This document shows, piece by piece, positions 40,538 through 47,916 of a DNA stretch of 64,000 nucleotides. The stretch covers positions 1 to 64,000 of the forward strand of contig CALZMQ010000008.1 in NCBI GenBank assembly GCA_945788625.1, given 5' to 3'. The translations under genes were made by a program, and so were the position numbers. How positions within the stretch are numbered: position 1 is the stretch's first letter; each line of letters opens with the position of its first letter. Below the pieces are notes generated by a model. The model had not been told where the DNA came from. It searched no databases and saw only the letters and a program-made list of their open reading frames with translations. Source of the DNA: an uncultured Woeseiaceae bacterium (lineage in GTDB: Bacteria > Pseudomonadota > Gammaproteobacteria > Steroidobacterales > Woeseiaceae).

Positions 40538-41033
40538 TCACGAGGCGATCCGGCAACTGGCCGAGGCGCTCGTGGCGGAACTCGGCGCCGCTGGCAAAGC
40601 GGTTTCGACCGCCGAATCGTGTACCGGGGGATGGGTTGCCAAAGCCATTACCGATGTGCCCGGCAGCTCGAACGTATTCGCCTACGGCATCGTGAGCTAT
40701 TCGAACGGTGCCAAGGAGTCATTACTCGGCGTGCAGAACCAGGTCCTCGAAGAAAACGGCGCTGTCAGCCGGCCAGTGGTCGAAGCAATGGCCGAGGGCG
40801 CGCTGGCGCTTAGCGGCGCCGACATAGCCGTCGCCGTCAGCGGTGTTGCCGGTCCCGATGGCGGCAGCAAGGAAAAGCCCGTTGGCACGGTCTGGTTTGC
40901 CTGGGCGGTCAGGTCCGGCTCGAAGCTGAAGTCCGATACGCAATGCCAGCAATTCAGCGGCGACCGCGAGCTGGTTCGCGAACTGGCCGTTGCGCACGCG
41001 CTGCAGGGCGTCAGGGAGCGAATCGGCCAGTGA
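40530..41033 (+). CDS. pncC: Nicotinamide-nucleotide amidase PncC (CinA C-terminal domain)
   Basis: A 167-residue deamidase converting NMN to NaMN in pyridine nucleotide recycling. The motifs STAESCTGGWVAK (active-site Ser region), SNVFAYGIVSYSN, and GVAGPDGGSKEKPVGTVWFA are diagnostic of the CinA-C domain. The N-terminal MoCF-like half of full CinA is absent, as in E. coli PncC. Its position upstream of recA-recX is conserved in gammaproteobacteria. The stop overlaps the thpR start (GTGA). Confidence 0.93.
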   Translation: MADHEAIRQLAEALVAELGAAGKAVSTAESCTGGWVAKAITDVPGSSNVFAYGIVSYSNGAKESLLGVQNQVLEENGAVSRPVVEAMAEGALALSGADIAVAVSGVAGPDGGSKEKPVGTVWFAWAVRSGSKLKSDTQCQQFSGDRELVRELAVAHALQGVRERIGQ

Positions 41034-41539
41034 GTACGAAACGACTGTTTTTCGCCCTGTGGCCGGACCATCGGCAGCGCGACCGCCTGCGTGACGTGAT
41101 AAATCCCGTGGCAAAAACCGTCGAGGGCAAAGCCGTCGATCGCAGCAACTGGCACGTGACGCTGGCCTTCATCGGGGAATTTCCGGAGCAAGAGGTTCCG
41201 GAGTTGCTGCAGCGCGCCGGCGAGATCGGGGTCGAGCCGTTTCGCCTGAGTTTCGACCGGCTGGAGTTCTGGCCCCGGCCGAAGATTGCCTGCCTGGCGG
41301 CAGTCACCGTTCCGGCTGAAATGCAGTCCCTGGTCGACTCCCTGAATACGTTGTTGCAGAACTTCGGCGTGTCGCCCGATGAGCGTACCTACCGGCCGCA
41401 TATTACGGCCGTGAAGCGTGCCCGCACGTTCACCACCGAACGCCTGGCGCAACGGGCGGTCACGGAGTGGTCGGGCTTCGAACTGGTCGAGTCGGTATCG
41501 GGGCCCGGCGGCGCGAGCTACCGTGTGCTGAAACAATAG
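41030..41539 (+). CDS. thpR: RNA 2',3'-cyclic phosphodiesterase ThpR (LigT)
   Basis: A 169-residue 2H phosphoesterase. The GTG at 41030 overlaps the pncC stop and gives the standard N-terminus MSTKRLFFALWP. Both catalytic HxT motifs are seen: HVT at 42-44 and HIT at 124-126. The family opens cyclic phosphates on RNA in vitro and has weak 2'-5' ligase activity. It lies between pncC and recA and is probably in one operon with pncC. Confidence 0.92.
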   Translation: MSTKRLFFALWPDHRQRDRLRDVINPVAKTVEGKAVDRSNWHVTLAFIGEFPEQEVPELLQRAGEIGVEPFRLSFDRLEFWPRPKIACLAAVTVPAEMQSLVDSLNTLLQNFGVSPDERTYRPHITAVKRARTFTTERLAQRAVTEWSGFELVESVSGPGGASYRVLKQ

Positions 41540-41604
41540 CTTCGGCGTGTTTGTTACAGTTTCTTGGTACTTTGCGCAGAATAAAGACGTACCGGAGGCT
41601 GCCA

Positions 41605-41647
41605 TTGACGCGGCTTTCGTGGAATAATACTGTTTATATCAACAGTA
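41605..41647 (+). promoter_or_regulatory. recA promoter with LexA (SOS) box
   Basis: TTGACG (41605-41610), a 17-base spacer and TACTGT (41628-41633) form a sigma-70 promoter. The -10 overlaps TACTGTTTATATCAACAGTA (41628-41647), which keeps the CTGT-N8-ACAG LexA consensus with the TA flanks. This predicts SOS-repressed recA(-recX) transcription. Confidence 0.93.
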
Positions 41648-41690
41648 ATTCCACCTTCCCCCCAACGACAGCGAAAAATGGACCAAAATA

Positions 41691-42737
41691 ATGGATGACA
41701 ATCGAAAGAAAGCACTTGCGCAGGCCCTGGGCCAGATCGAAAAGCAGTTCGGCAAAGGTTCCGTCATGCGCATGGGCGACGGCTCCGCGGCCAGGGATAT
41801 CGAGTCGGTATCGACGGGCTCCATCGGCCTCGACGTGGCATTGGGCATCGGCGGCCTGCCGAGGGGACGTGTGGTCGAGGTTTACGGTCCCGAGTCGTCG
41901 GGTAAGACGACCCTGACGCTGCAGGTCGTGGCCGAAGCGCAGAAGTTGGGCGGCACGGCTGCATTCGTGGACGCGGAGCATGCGCTCGATCCGGCCTACG
42001 CCGGGAAGCTCGGCGTCAACGTCGACGAGCTGCTGGTGTCACAGCCGGATACGGGTGAACAGGCCCTCGAAATAACCGACATGCTGGTGCGCTCGGGTGC
42101 GATCGACATCATCGTAATCGACTCGGTTGCGGCGCTGACCCCGAAGGCGGAAATCGAGGGTGAGATGGGTGACTCGCACATGGGTCTGCAGGCCCGCCTG
42201 ATGTCACAGGCTCTCAGGAAGCTGACCGGTAATATCAAGCGCTCCAACGCGATGGTGATTTTCATCAACCAGATTCGCATGAAGATCGGGGTCATGTTCG
42301 GCAGCCCCGAGACCACGACCGGCGGCAACGCGCTCAAGTTTTACTCGTCCGTGCGGCTCGATATCCGCCGCATCGGCGCGATCAAGAAAGGCGACGAAGT
42401 CATCGGCAACCAGACCCGCGTCAAGGTCGTGAAAAACAAGGTTTCGCCGCCATTCAAGCAAGCGGAATTCGAGATTCTTTACGGGCATGGCATTTCCCGC
42501 CATGGCGAGATCATCGATCTCGGCGTGCAGCACGACATCGTGGACAAGGCCGGTTCCTGGTACAGCTACGGCGACGACCGCATCGGCCAGGGCAAGGAGA
42601 ACGTCCGCGAGTTCCTGAAGAACAACCCCGCGATGGCTGACGAGATCGAATCGAAGATCCGCGCTAAATTGCTGCCGAAGACCGTGCAAGCCGTTGCCGA
42701 GAACACCGGGGACGACGCCGTCGCAAAGGAAGCTTAG
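41691..42737 (+). CDS. recA: Recombinase RecA
   Basis: A 348-residue DNA strand-exchange ATPase and LexA co-protease. Walker A GPESSGKT is at 66-73, the [26 protein letters not shown] loop-1 region follows and the loop-2 region includes [16 protein letters not shown]. The N-terminal helix and acidic C-terminal tail are present. No intein is present. A LexA box lies over its promoter and recX follows in 24 bases. Confidence 0.99.
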   Translation: MDDNRKKALAQALGQIEKQFGKGSVMRMGDGSAARDIESVSTGSIGLDVALGIGGLPRGRVVEVYGPESSGKTTLTLQVVAEAQKLGGTAAFVDAEHALDPAYAGKLGVNVDELLVSQPDTGEQALEITDMLVRSGAIDIIVIDSVAALTPKAEIEGEMGDSHMGLQARLMSQALRKLTGNIKRSNAMVIFINQIRMKIGVMFGSPETTTGGNALKFYSSVRLDIRRIGAIKKGDEVIGNQTRVKVVKNKVSPPFKQAEFEILYGHGISRHGEIIDLGVQHDIVDKAGSWYSYGDDRIGQGKENVREFLKNNPAMADEIESKIRAKLLPKTVQAVAENTGDDAVAKEA

Positions 42738-42762
42738 GAGCGGCTTTGCCTGGCAACGTCGA
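42735..42762 (+). repeat. Degenerate REP-like element in the recA-recX gap
   Basis: TTAGGAGCGGCTTTGCCTGG followed by CAACGTCGA shares the TAGGAGCGGC...GTCGA layout of the other dispersed palindromes. A recA-recX hairpin is known in E. coli to reduce read-through; this one could act similarly. Confidence 0.35.
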
Positions 42763-43262
42763 TGTCGCAATCACTCCGGGAAGAAATCAGCGATCTTCTC
42801 TCTGAAACGAAAGAGGATCGCTTCTCCTGTCCCGCCGATGCGCGCAAGAAAGCCATGGACTTCCTGGCTCGGCGTGAATATGGTCAGGCCGAACTCGTTG
42901 GTAAGCTCACCGGCAAGGGCTACGATCGCGAAATTGCGGAACAGGCGATCCGCGAACTCGGCGACGAGGGCCTGCAAAGCGATGCGCGATTCGCGGAGAG
43001 CTTTGTGCAATCGCGTGTCAACCAGGGCAAAGGGCCGGTGCGCATTCGGCTCGAGCTCGAACAGCGCGGAATCGAGGCGGCCGCGATCGACATTGCGATC
43101 GAGGACGCGGGCGTCGACTGGCACGAGCTGGCAGTTGGCATCCGCCGCAAGAAGTTCGGCGCGGGCCGGCCGGCCGACTTCAAGGCGAAGGCGCGGCAAA
43201 TGCGTTTCCTGCAATATCGTGGCTTCGAGCCCGATCAGGTCCGGGCGGCCGTCGGTGAATAA
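42762..43262 (+). CDS. recX: RecA regulator RecX
   Basis: A 166-residue modulator that caps and disassembles RecA filaments. Three RecX three-helix repeats are visible: ARKKAMDFLARREYGQAEL, AIRELGDEGLQSDARFAESFV, and VRIRLELEQRGIEAAAIDIAI, with a final ARQMRFLQYRGFEPDQVRAAV. It directly follows recA and shares the SOS promoter. Length is normal. Confidence 0.93.
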   Translation: MSQSLREEISDLLSETKEDRFSCPADARKKAMDFLARREYGQAELVGKLTGKGYDREIAEQAIRELGDEGLQSDARFAESFVQSRVNQGKGPVRIRLELEQRGIEAAAIDIAIEDAGVDWHELAVGIRRKKFGAGRPADFKAKARQMRFLQYRGFEPDQVRAAVGE

Positions 43263-43335
43263 GTCTTAATCCGGAGACTCAAACCCCGTAAACTACCGGC
43301 TTTGAATTCAACGGCTTGACCCCGATATCTCTTCG

Positions 43336-45942
43336 ATGAAGACCATGACGAGCAATGAGCTGCGCCAGGCATTCCTGGATTTTTTTCGTGAACGCGGCCA
43401 CGAGGTCGTCGCGAGCTCACCGCTCGTGCCCGGCAACGACCCGACGCTCTTGTTCACGAATGCCGGCATGGTGCAATTCAAGGACGTCTTCACCGGTGAC
43501 GACAAGCGTAGCTACAGTACGGCGGTTTCATCGCAGCGCTGCGTAAGAGCGGGCGGCAAGCACAACGACCTGGAGAACGTCGGCTACACGACCCGGCACC
43601 ACACGTTCTTCGAAATGCTCGGCAACTTCAGCTTTGGCGACTACTTCAAGCGCGAGGCCATTCAATACGCCTGGGAGTTTCTCACGGAGACCCTGGGCCT
43701 GCCGGAAGAGCGCCTGTGGGTCACCGTCTACAAAGACGATGATGAGGCAGCCGATATCTGGCTCAAAGAGATGCAGGTCGATCCCGCGCGGTTCTCGCGC
43801 CTTGGTGAAAAAGACAATTTTTGGGCCATGGGTGACACGGGTCCCTGCGGTCCCTGCAGCGAAATCTTTTTCGACCACGGCAAACACGTTCCGGGCGGGC
43901 CGCCGGGCTCCCCGGACGAAGATTTCGATCGTTACGTCGAAGTCTGGAATCTCGTGTTCATGCAGTTCGACCGTGCGGCGGACGGTGAGATGAAACCGCT
44001 GCCGAAGCCCTCCGTTGACACCGGCATGGGCCTGGAACGCATCGCTGCCGTGATGCAAGAGGTGCACAGCAATTACCAGATCGACCTGTTCGCGCACATC
44101 ATTCAGTCCGCCGCCGATGTGCTCGGCGTCGAGAACGACGGTTCGAGCTCGCTCAACGTGATTGCCGATCATATTCGTGCCTGCGCGTTCCTGATCGTTG
44201 ATGGCGTCCTGCCGGGCAACGAGGGCAGGGGATACGTACTGCGCCGTATCATTCGCCGCGCCATTCGACACGGCAAGAAACTCGGCACGGACGAACTGTT
44301 CTTTCACAAGCTCGTGGCACCGCTGGTCGATGAAATGGGCGGCGCCTACCCTGAACTCGCCAGGGCGCAGGCGCATGTCGAAAAAGTACTCGCGAAGGAA
44401 GAGGCCCGCTTTGCCGAGACGCTGGACCAGGGCATGGAAATCCTCGAGGCCGCCATCAGGAACCTCGATGGCAACGAGATTCCCGGGGACATCGTGTTCA
44501 AGCTCTACGATACCTATGGATTTCCGGTCGACTTGACTGCCGACGTCGCACGTGAGCGCAACCTGACACTCGACCAGGAAGGCTTTGACGCATCGATGGC
44601 GGAACAGCGTAGTAAAGCGAAGGCCGCGAGCAAGTTCGGCACCGCCGGAAGCGATGCCCTGAAGACTGATGCGCAAACCGAGTTCCTCGGATACGACGGC
44701 ACCGATGCCACGAGCAACATCGAATCCTTGTTCAAGGATGGCGTATCCGTCCAAGCCCTGAGTGCGGGCGACGACGGAGCCGTCGTCCTGTCGGCCACGC
44801 CGTTTTACGCTGAAAGCGGCGGCCAGATCGGCGATACGGGAATACTCGTCGAAATCGACAAGCTGTTTCGCGTCGACGACACGCGAAAAAGCGGCAACGC
44901 GAATGTCCACTTCGGTAGCGTCGAGCAGGGCGAACTCAAGGTCGGTGACAAGATCGAGGCGGTCGTCGATGCCGATCGACGCCAGGCCATACGCCTGAAC
45001 CATTCGGCAACACACCTGATGCATGCGGCCCTTCGCCACGTGCTGGGCGATCACGTTACGCAGAAGGGTTCGCTGGTCGCGCCCGACAGACTGCGCTTCG
45101 ACTTCTCTCACTATGAGGGCGTCACTGCAGAGCAGTTGCAGGAAATCGAAGATCTCGTCAACGCAGAGATACGCGAAAACGTCGAGGCAGATACGAATCT
45201 CATGACCTACGACGATGCGATCGAGTCTGGCGCGATGGCGCTGTTCGGCGAGAAGTACGGCGACAGGGTGCGCGTGCTGCGATTCGGCGACTTCTCGGTC
45301 GAACTCTGTGGCGGGACGCACGTCGAGCGCACCGGCGACATCGGTGTATTCAAGATCGTCTCGGAATCCGGCGTCGCGTCGGGCGTAAGACGAATAGAGG
45401 CCGTGACGGGCGCCGGCGCAATGGCATGGATCGACGCGAATCAGCGTACCTTGCACGACCTGGCCGGACTGTTGCGCAGCCAGCCGGAGCAGGCTGCGAC
45501 AAAAGTCGAACAACTCCTGAGGCGCACGCGCGAACTCGAGAAGGAACTGGCGGCCGCGAAACAGGCACTTGCCACGGGGCAGGCGACGGACCACACGGAC
45601 AATGTGCAGGAAATTGCCGGAATCAAAGTGCTGGCAACCCGCATGGATGGGGCCGACGCGAAGACGCTGCGCGATGCCGTAGACCGGCTCAAGGACAAGC
45701 TGCAAAACGCGGTGGTCGTGCTCGGTTCCGTCGATGACGGCAAGGTCCGGCTTGCCGCAGGCGTTACCAAGAACAACACGGACAGGATTCGCGCGGGCGA
45801 CCTGATCAAGCCCGTCGCGGAGCTTGTGGGTGGCAAGGGTGGCGGGCGCCCGGATTTCGCCCAGGCGGGAGGCAATGATGCGTCCGGGCTCGACAAGGCA
45901 CTTGAGTCGGTGCATGCCTGGGTAGCACAACAGCTCTCCTGA
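43336..45942 (+). CDS. alaS: Alanyl-tRNA synthetase
   Basis: An 868-residue class II synthetase with proofreading. The aminoacylation domain begins [20 protein letters not shown]. The editing domain has the zinc-type motif [16 protein letters not shown] and a later [13 protein letters not shown]. The C-Ala dimerisation domain ends in a glycine-rich [15 protein letters not shown] segment. ATG codons at 43336 and 43345 are both possible starts. In pseudomonads lysC lies between alaS and csrA; here it does not. Confidence 0.98.
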   Translation: MKTMTSNELRQAFLDFFRERGHEVVASSPLVPGNDPTLLFTNAGMVQFKDVFTGDDKRSYSTAVSSQRCVRAGGKHNDLENVGYTTRHHTFFEMLGNFSFGDYFKREAIQYAWEFLTETLGLPEERLWVTVYKDDDEAADIWLKEMQVDPARFSRLGEKDNFWAMGDTGPCGPCSEIFFDHGKHVPGGPPGSPDEDFDRYVEVWNLVFMQFDRAADGEMKPLPKPSVDTGMGLERIAAVMQEVHSNYQIDLFAHIIQSAADVLGVENDGSSSLNVIADHIRACAFLIVDGVLPGNEGRGYVLRRIIRRAIRHGKKLGTDELFFHKLVAPLVDEMGGAYPELARAQAHVEKVLAKEEARFAETLDQGMEILEAAIRNLDGNEIPGDIVFKLYDTYGFPVDLTADVARERNLTLDQEGFDASMAEQRSKAKAASKFGTAGSDALKTDAQTEFLGYDGTDATSNIESLFKDGVSVQALSAGDDGAVVLSATPFYAESGGQIGDTGILVEIDKLFRVDDTRKSGNANVHFGSVEQGELKVGDKIEAVVDADRRQAIRLNHSATHLMHAALRHVLGDHVTQKGSLVAPDRLRFDFSHYEGVTAEQLQEIEDLVNAEIRENVEADTNLMTYDDAIESGAMALFGEKYGDRVRVLRFGDFSVELCGGTHVERTGDIGVFKIVSESGVASGVRRIEAVTGAGAMAWIDANQRTLHDLAGLLRSQPEQAATKVEQLLRRTRELEKELAAAKQALATGQATDHTDNVQEIAGIKVLATRMDGADAKTLRDAVDRLKDKLQNAVVVLGSVDDGKVRLAAGVTKNNTDRIRAGDLIKPVAELVGGKGGGRPDFAQAGGNDASGLDKALESVHAWVAQQLS

Positions 45943-46057
45943 GATGCCATATGGGCATCGCGGGCCAAAATCGGCTAGTATTACAAGCGTTTAAGGAAGT
46001 ACGACGCGTAATAAAAAGGAACGGGGCAGGAGCCCCGCAAGGCAGGAGTAGGAAGTC

Positions 46058-46270
46058 ATGCTGATTCTGACGCGACGCGCTGGTGAAACGGTCATGATTG
46101 GGAGCGATATCACAATCACCGTTTTGGGGGTCAAGGGAAATCAGGTCCGAGTCGGGATCAATGCGCCCAAAGACGTCGCAGTGCACCGGGAAGAGATCTA
46201 CGAGCGAATTCAGAGCGAACAGGCCTCGGAAGCGGCCGCCGAATCCGATGGGTCGAAAACCGCGGAATAG
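46058..46270 (+). CDS. csrA: Carbon storage regulator CsrA (RsmA)
   Basis: A 70-residue homodimeric RNA-binding protein that represses or activates mRNAs at GGA motifs. It starts [15 protein letters not shown] and contains the [22 protein letters not shown] core with the RNA-binding R and the conserved helix. The tail is slightly longer and acidic/serine-rich. The alaS-csrA-tRNA-Ser-tRNA-Arg order is conserved in gammaproteobacteria. Confidence 0.97.
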   Translation: MLILTRRAGETVMIGSDITITVLGVKGNQVRVGINAPKDVAVHREEIYERIQSEQASEAAAESDGSKTAE

Positions 46271-46502
46271 GCTCGAAAACAGCTTTACCTCAACCACCAC
46301 TGACAGTAATATGTGCGGCCCCAGTCCGTAGGGGGACGCGAGAATTGCGCCATTGGCCGGTCCGGACTGACCTTTAGTGCCGTGACATGGAGAGGCACGG
46401 GGATTAACCCCGCAAACTCTCGGAGTGATGCTGAGCCAAGGAAGCTGCCGATCAATCCATCCCTCTCTCGGTGGATTAGTGAGAGGCAAGACATAGAATT
46501 AC
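46271..46502 (+). other. Non-coding gap between csrA and tRNA-Ser with strong hairpins
   Basis: No credible coding sequence is seen. A nested stem occurs: GAGAG (46390-46394) with CTCTC (46417-46421) around CGGGG (46398-46402) with CCCCG (46408-46412). A second stem pairs AATCCA (46454-46459) with TGGATT (46472-46477). This could be the leader of the tRNA transcript or a small structured RNA. It does not match a riboswitch that I can name with confidence. Confidence 0.4.
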
Positions 46503-46593
46503 GGAGAGATGGCTGAGTGGTCGAAAGCGCTCCCCTGCTAAGGGAGTAAGGGCTAATACCCCTTCGAGGGTTCGAATCCCTCTCTCTCCGCCA
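46503..46593 (+). tRNA. tRNA-Ser (GCU anticodon)
   Basis: The 7-bp acceptor stem GGAGAGA (46503-46509) pairs with TCTCTCC (46583-46589), followed by G and an encoded CCA (46591-46593). The anticodon loop CTGCTAA contains GCT at 46537-46539, reading AGC/AGU serine codons. A long variable arm makes the molecule 91 bases, as expected for a class II tRNA-Ser. It lies 233 bases after csrA. Confidence 0.97.
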
Positions 46594-46604
46594 CTTACGA
46601 TTTT

Positions 46605-46646
46605 CGTAGGAGCGGCCTACGTGCCCCAGGGGTATTCCAGCCGCGA
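46605..46646 (+). repeat. REP-like element between the two tRNA genes
   Basis: It begins CGTAGGAGCGGCCTACG and ends CCAGCCGCGA, with an internal GTGCCCCAGGGGTATT insertion. It follows the dispersed GTAGGAGCGG...CCGCGA layout found at several intergenic sites of this window. Confidence 0.5.
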
Positions 46647-46655
46647 ACAGACAGT

Positions 46656-46732
46656 GCGCCCGTAGCTCAGCTGGATAGAGTACCCGGCTACGAACCGGGC
46701 GGTCGGGAGTTCGAATCTCTCCGGGCGCGCCA
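46656..46732 (+). tRNA. tRNA-Arg (ACG anticodon)
   Basis: The acceptor stem GCGCCCG (46656-46662) pairs with CGGGCGC (46722-46728); G and encoded CCA (46730-46732) follow. The anticodon stem is CCCGG/CCGGG, with loop CTACGAA and anticodon ACG at 46690-46692, presumably A-to-I edited by TadA to read CGN codons. The length of 77 bases is standard. It flanks the lower-GC accessory genes that follow and is therefore a candidate integration site. Confidence 0.97.
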
Positions 46733-47100
46733 AAAAAGACAAAGGGTCCCCTTGTGGGGCCCTTTTTCTTTTTCAGCTCCGGATAACATTCGAACTCCAG
46801 AGTTCGATCCGAGGAACGCGCAGCGTTCCGACAGACGCCGCAGGCGCCCCGCAGGGTGACGAGCGCAGCGAGGAATCCATCTCTCCGGGGCCGCTCTCGC
46901 ACATCCTGCACATCGCGCGCCAAACAAAACAAAGGGCTGAATCGTTTGGCGAAATCCGAGCAATTATGAGCGGCGGCCATTGAATTCATGCAGGGGACAC
47001 TCCATCACTATGACAATAGCCTCGCTATTCTTGTTTCGCCGACTCAGGCGGTTCTACTGTATGCTGAGAGCTCGCAGATGAAACTGCCACCAGACAGGCA
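46733..47100 (+). other. Non-coding 3' flank of tRNA-Arg with terminator and partial tRNA-like repeat
   Basis: It begins with a terminator hairpin (46743-46763) and T-run. Further on, TCTCTCCGGG at 46880-46889 repeats the tRNA-Arg 3' segment at 46716-46725, preceded by GAGGAATCCA. GAGTTCGA also recurs near 46800. No coding region, integrase or full att repeat is seen. From about 46.95 kb the base composition drops towards that of the next two genes. Confidence 0.45.
46743..46763 (+). terminator. Rho-independent terminator after tRNA-Arg
   Basis: The stem AGGGTCCCC with GGGGCCCT closes a TTGT loop and is followed by TTTTTCTTTTTC. It should end the csrA-tRNA or tRNA-only transcript. Confidence 0.85.
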
Positions 47101-47916
47101 ATGACTCAGCGCGATTGCAAAGATCGGAACACCAAAAGCGAGTTTTCTCTGCAGAAGTACTACGTCGATCTGGTAACCGACGAAGGGCACTATTTCATCG
47201 GCTATTCGGCACGCCTGAATTGGCGAGCCATCAAGATCAACTACCGCGCAACTCTGCATCATCCTTCATTCCTGGGAGTCAAAGCTGGCCCGTCGCTGTC
47301 ACCTCGCGATGGTCCGGTCGACGACGATTCTGTCCTGACCTGGCGGAGCCCCACGCTCGGGTTTGATGGGCAGTGGCGGCGACTCGCTCCTGCCGAGAGA
47401 CATGTGCTGCACGAGGACGACGAGGGGGTAGTCGATTGGACATGCTCACAACCATCGGCTCGGGTTCAATTGACGACAGCGTCGGGGGCGACATTTAGCG
47501 GTCTTGGATATGTCGAATTCCTGAAGCTGACTATTCCACCATGGCGCCTCGGTTTTCGGACTTTGCTGTGGGGGCGATTTGTTTCTGAAGATCATTCTGT
47601 TGTATGGATCGAATGGCAGGGGAAACATGATCTGGTATTGCTTATTTGCGATGGTCAGAGAGCGGCGAACCCACAGATCTCCGATAACCGCATCAGGTGT
47701 GAGGACTTCGAGTTGTCACTGGAACGTGCAGATATAATTCGTGAAGACTCAATTGCTGAGACGCTGGTTTCGAAAATCCCTTCAGTCCTGAGGGCCGCGC
47801 CGATTGAGTTTCTCGGTGGAAAGGAGCACAAATATGTCAGCCGCGGACGTCTGGCATTTGCAGATGGTTCGAATCATACAGGATGGGTGATTCATGAACG
47901 CGTCAGCTGGAGATAA
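47101..47916 (+). CDS. Uncharacterised protein, possibly lipocalin/CrtC-like
   Basis: A 271-residue soluble protein without signal peptide. The N-terminal part, with KYYVDLVTDEGHYFIGYSA and WRAIKINYRA, and the segment around 134-174 (GLGYVEFLKL, PWRLGFRTLLWGRFVSEDHS, VVWIEWQG) look like the two-lipocalin hydroxyneurosporene-synthase (CrtC) / AttH-type fold that binds lipids or isoprenoids. This is a pattern-level call. Base composition is visibly lower in GC than the flanking housekeeping genes. It overlaps the next gene by 23 bases, so the two should work together. Confidence 0.6.
   Translation: MTQRDCKDRNTKSEFSLQKYYVDLVTDEGHYFIGYSARLNWRAIKINYRATLHHPSFLGVKAGPSLSPRDGPVDDDSVLTWRSPTLGFDGQWRRLAPAERHVLHEDDEGVVDWTCSQPSARVQLTTASGATFSGLGYVEFLKLTIPPWRLGFRTLLWGRFVSEDHSVVWIEWQGKHDLVLLICDGQRAANPQISDNRIRCEDFELSLERADIIREDSIAETLVSKIPSVLRAAPIEFLGGKEHKYVSRGRLAFADGSNHTGWVIHERVSWR

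Noticed and set aside
43528..45930. Long antisense ORF of 800 codons opposite alaS
   Set aside because: It mirrors the codon phase of a clear AlaS gene, has no domain-like pattern and no ribosome site. High-GC genes regularly give such antisense frames.
45943..46057. lysC expected between alaS and csrA as in pseudomonads
   Set aside because: Only 115 bases separate the genes here; no aspartokinase coding sequence is present. This is a lineage difference, not a broken gene.
46390..46460. Cobalamin-type riboswitch near AGCCAAGGAAGCTGCC
   Set aside because: It resembles a B12 box in isolation, but the other conserved blocks (such as the GCCACTG region) are absent and the element precedes a tRNA rather than a B12-related gene.
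46285..46989. Minus-strand ORF of 234 codons over both tRNA genes
   Set aside because: It reads through two secure tRNAs and produces the RDSNSRPPGS-type peptide commonly seen from complemented tRNA genes.
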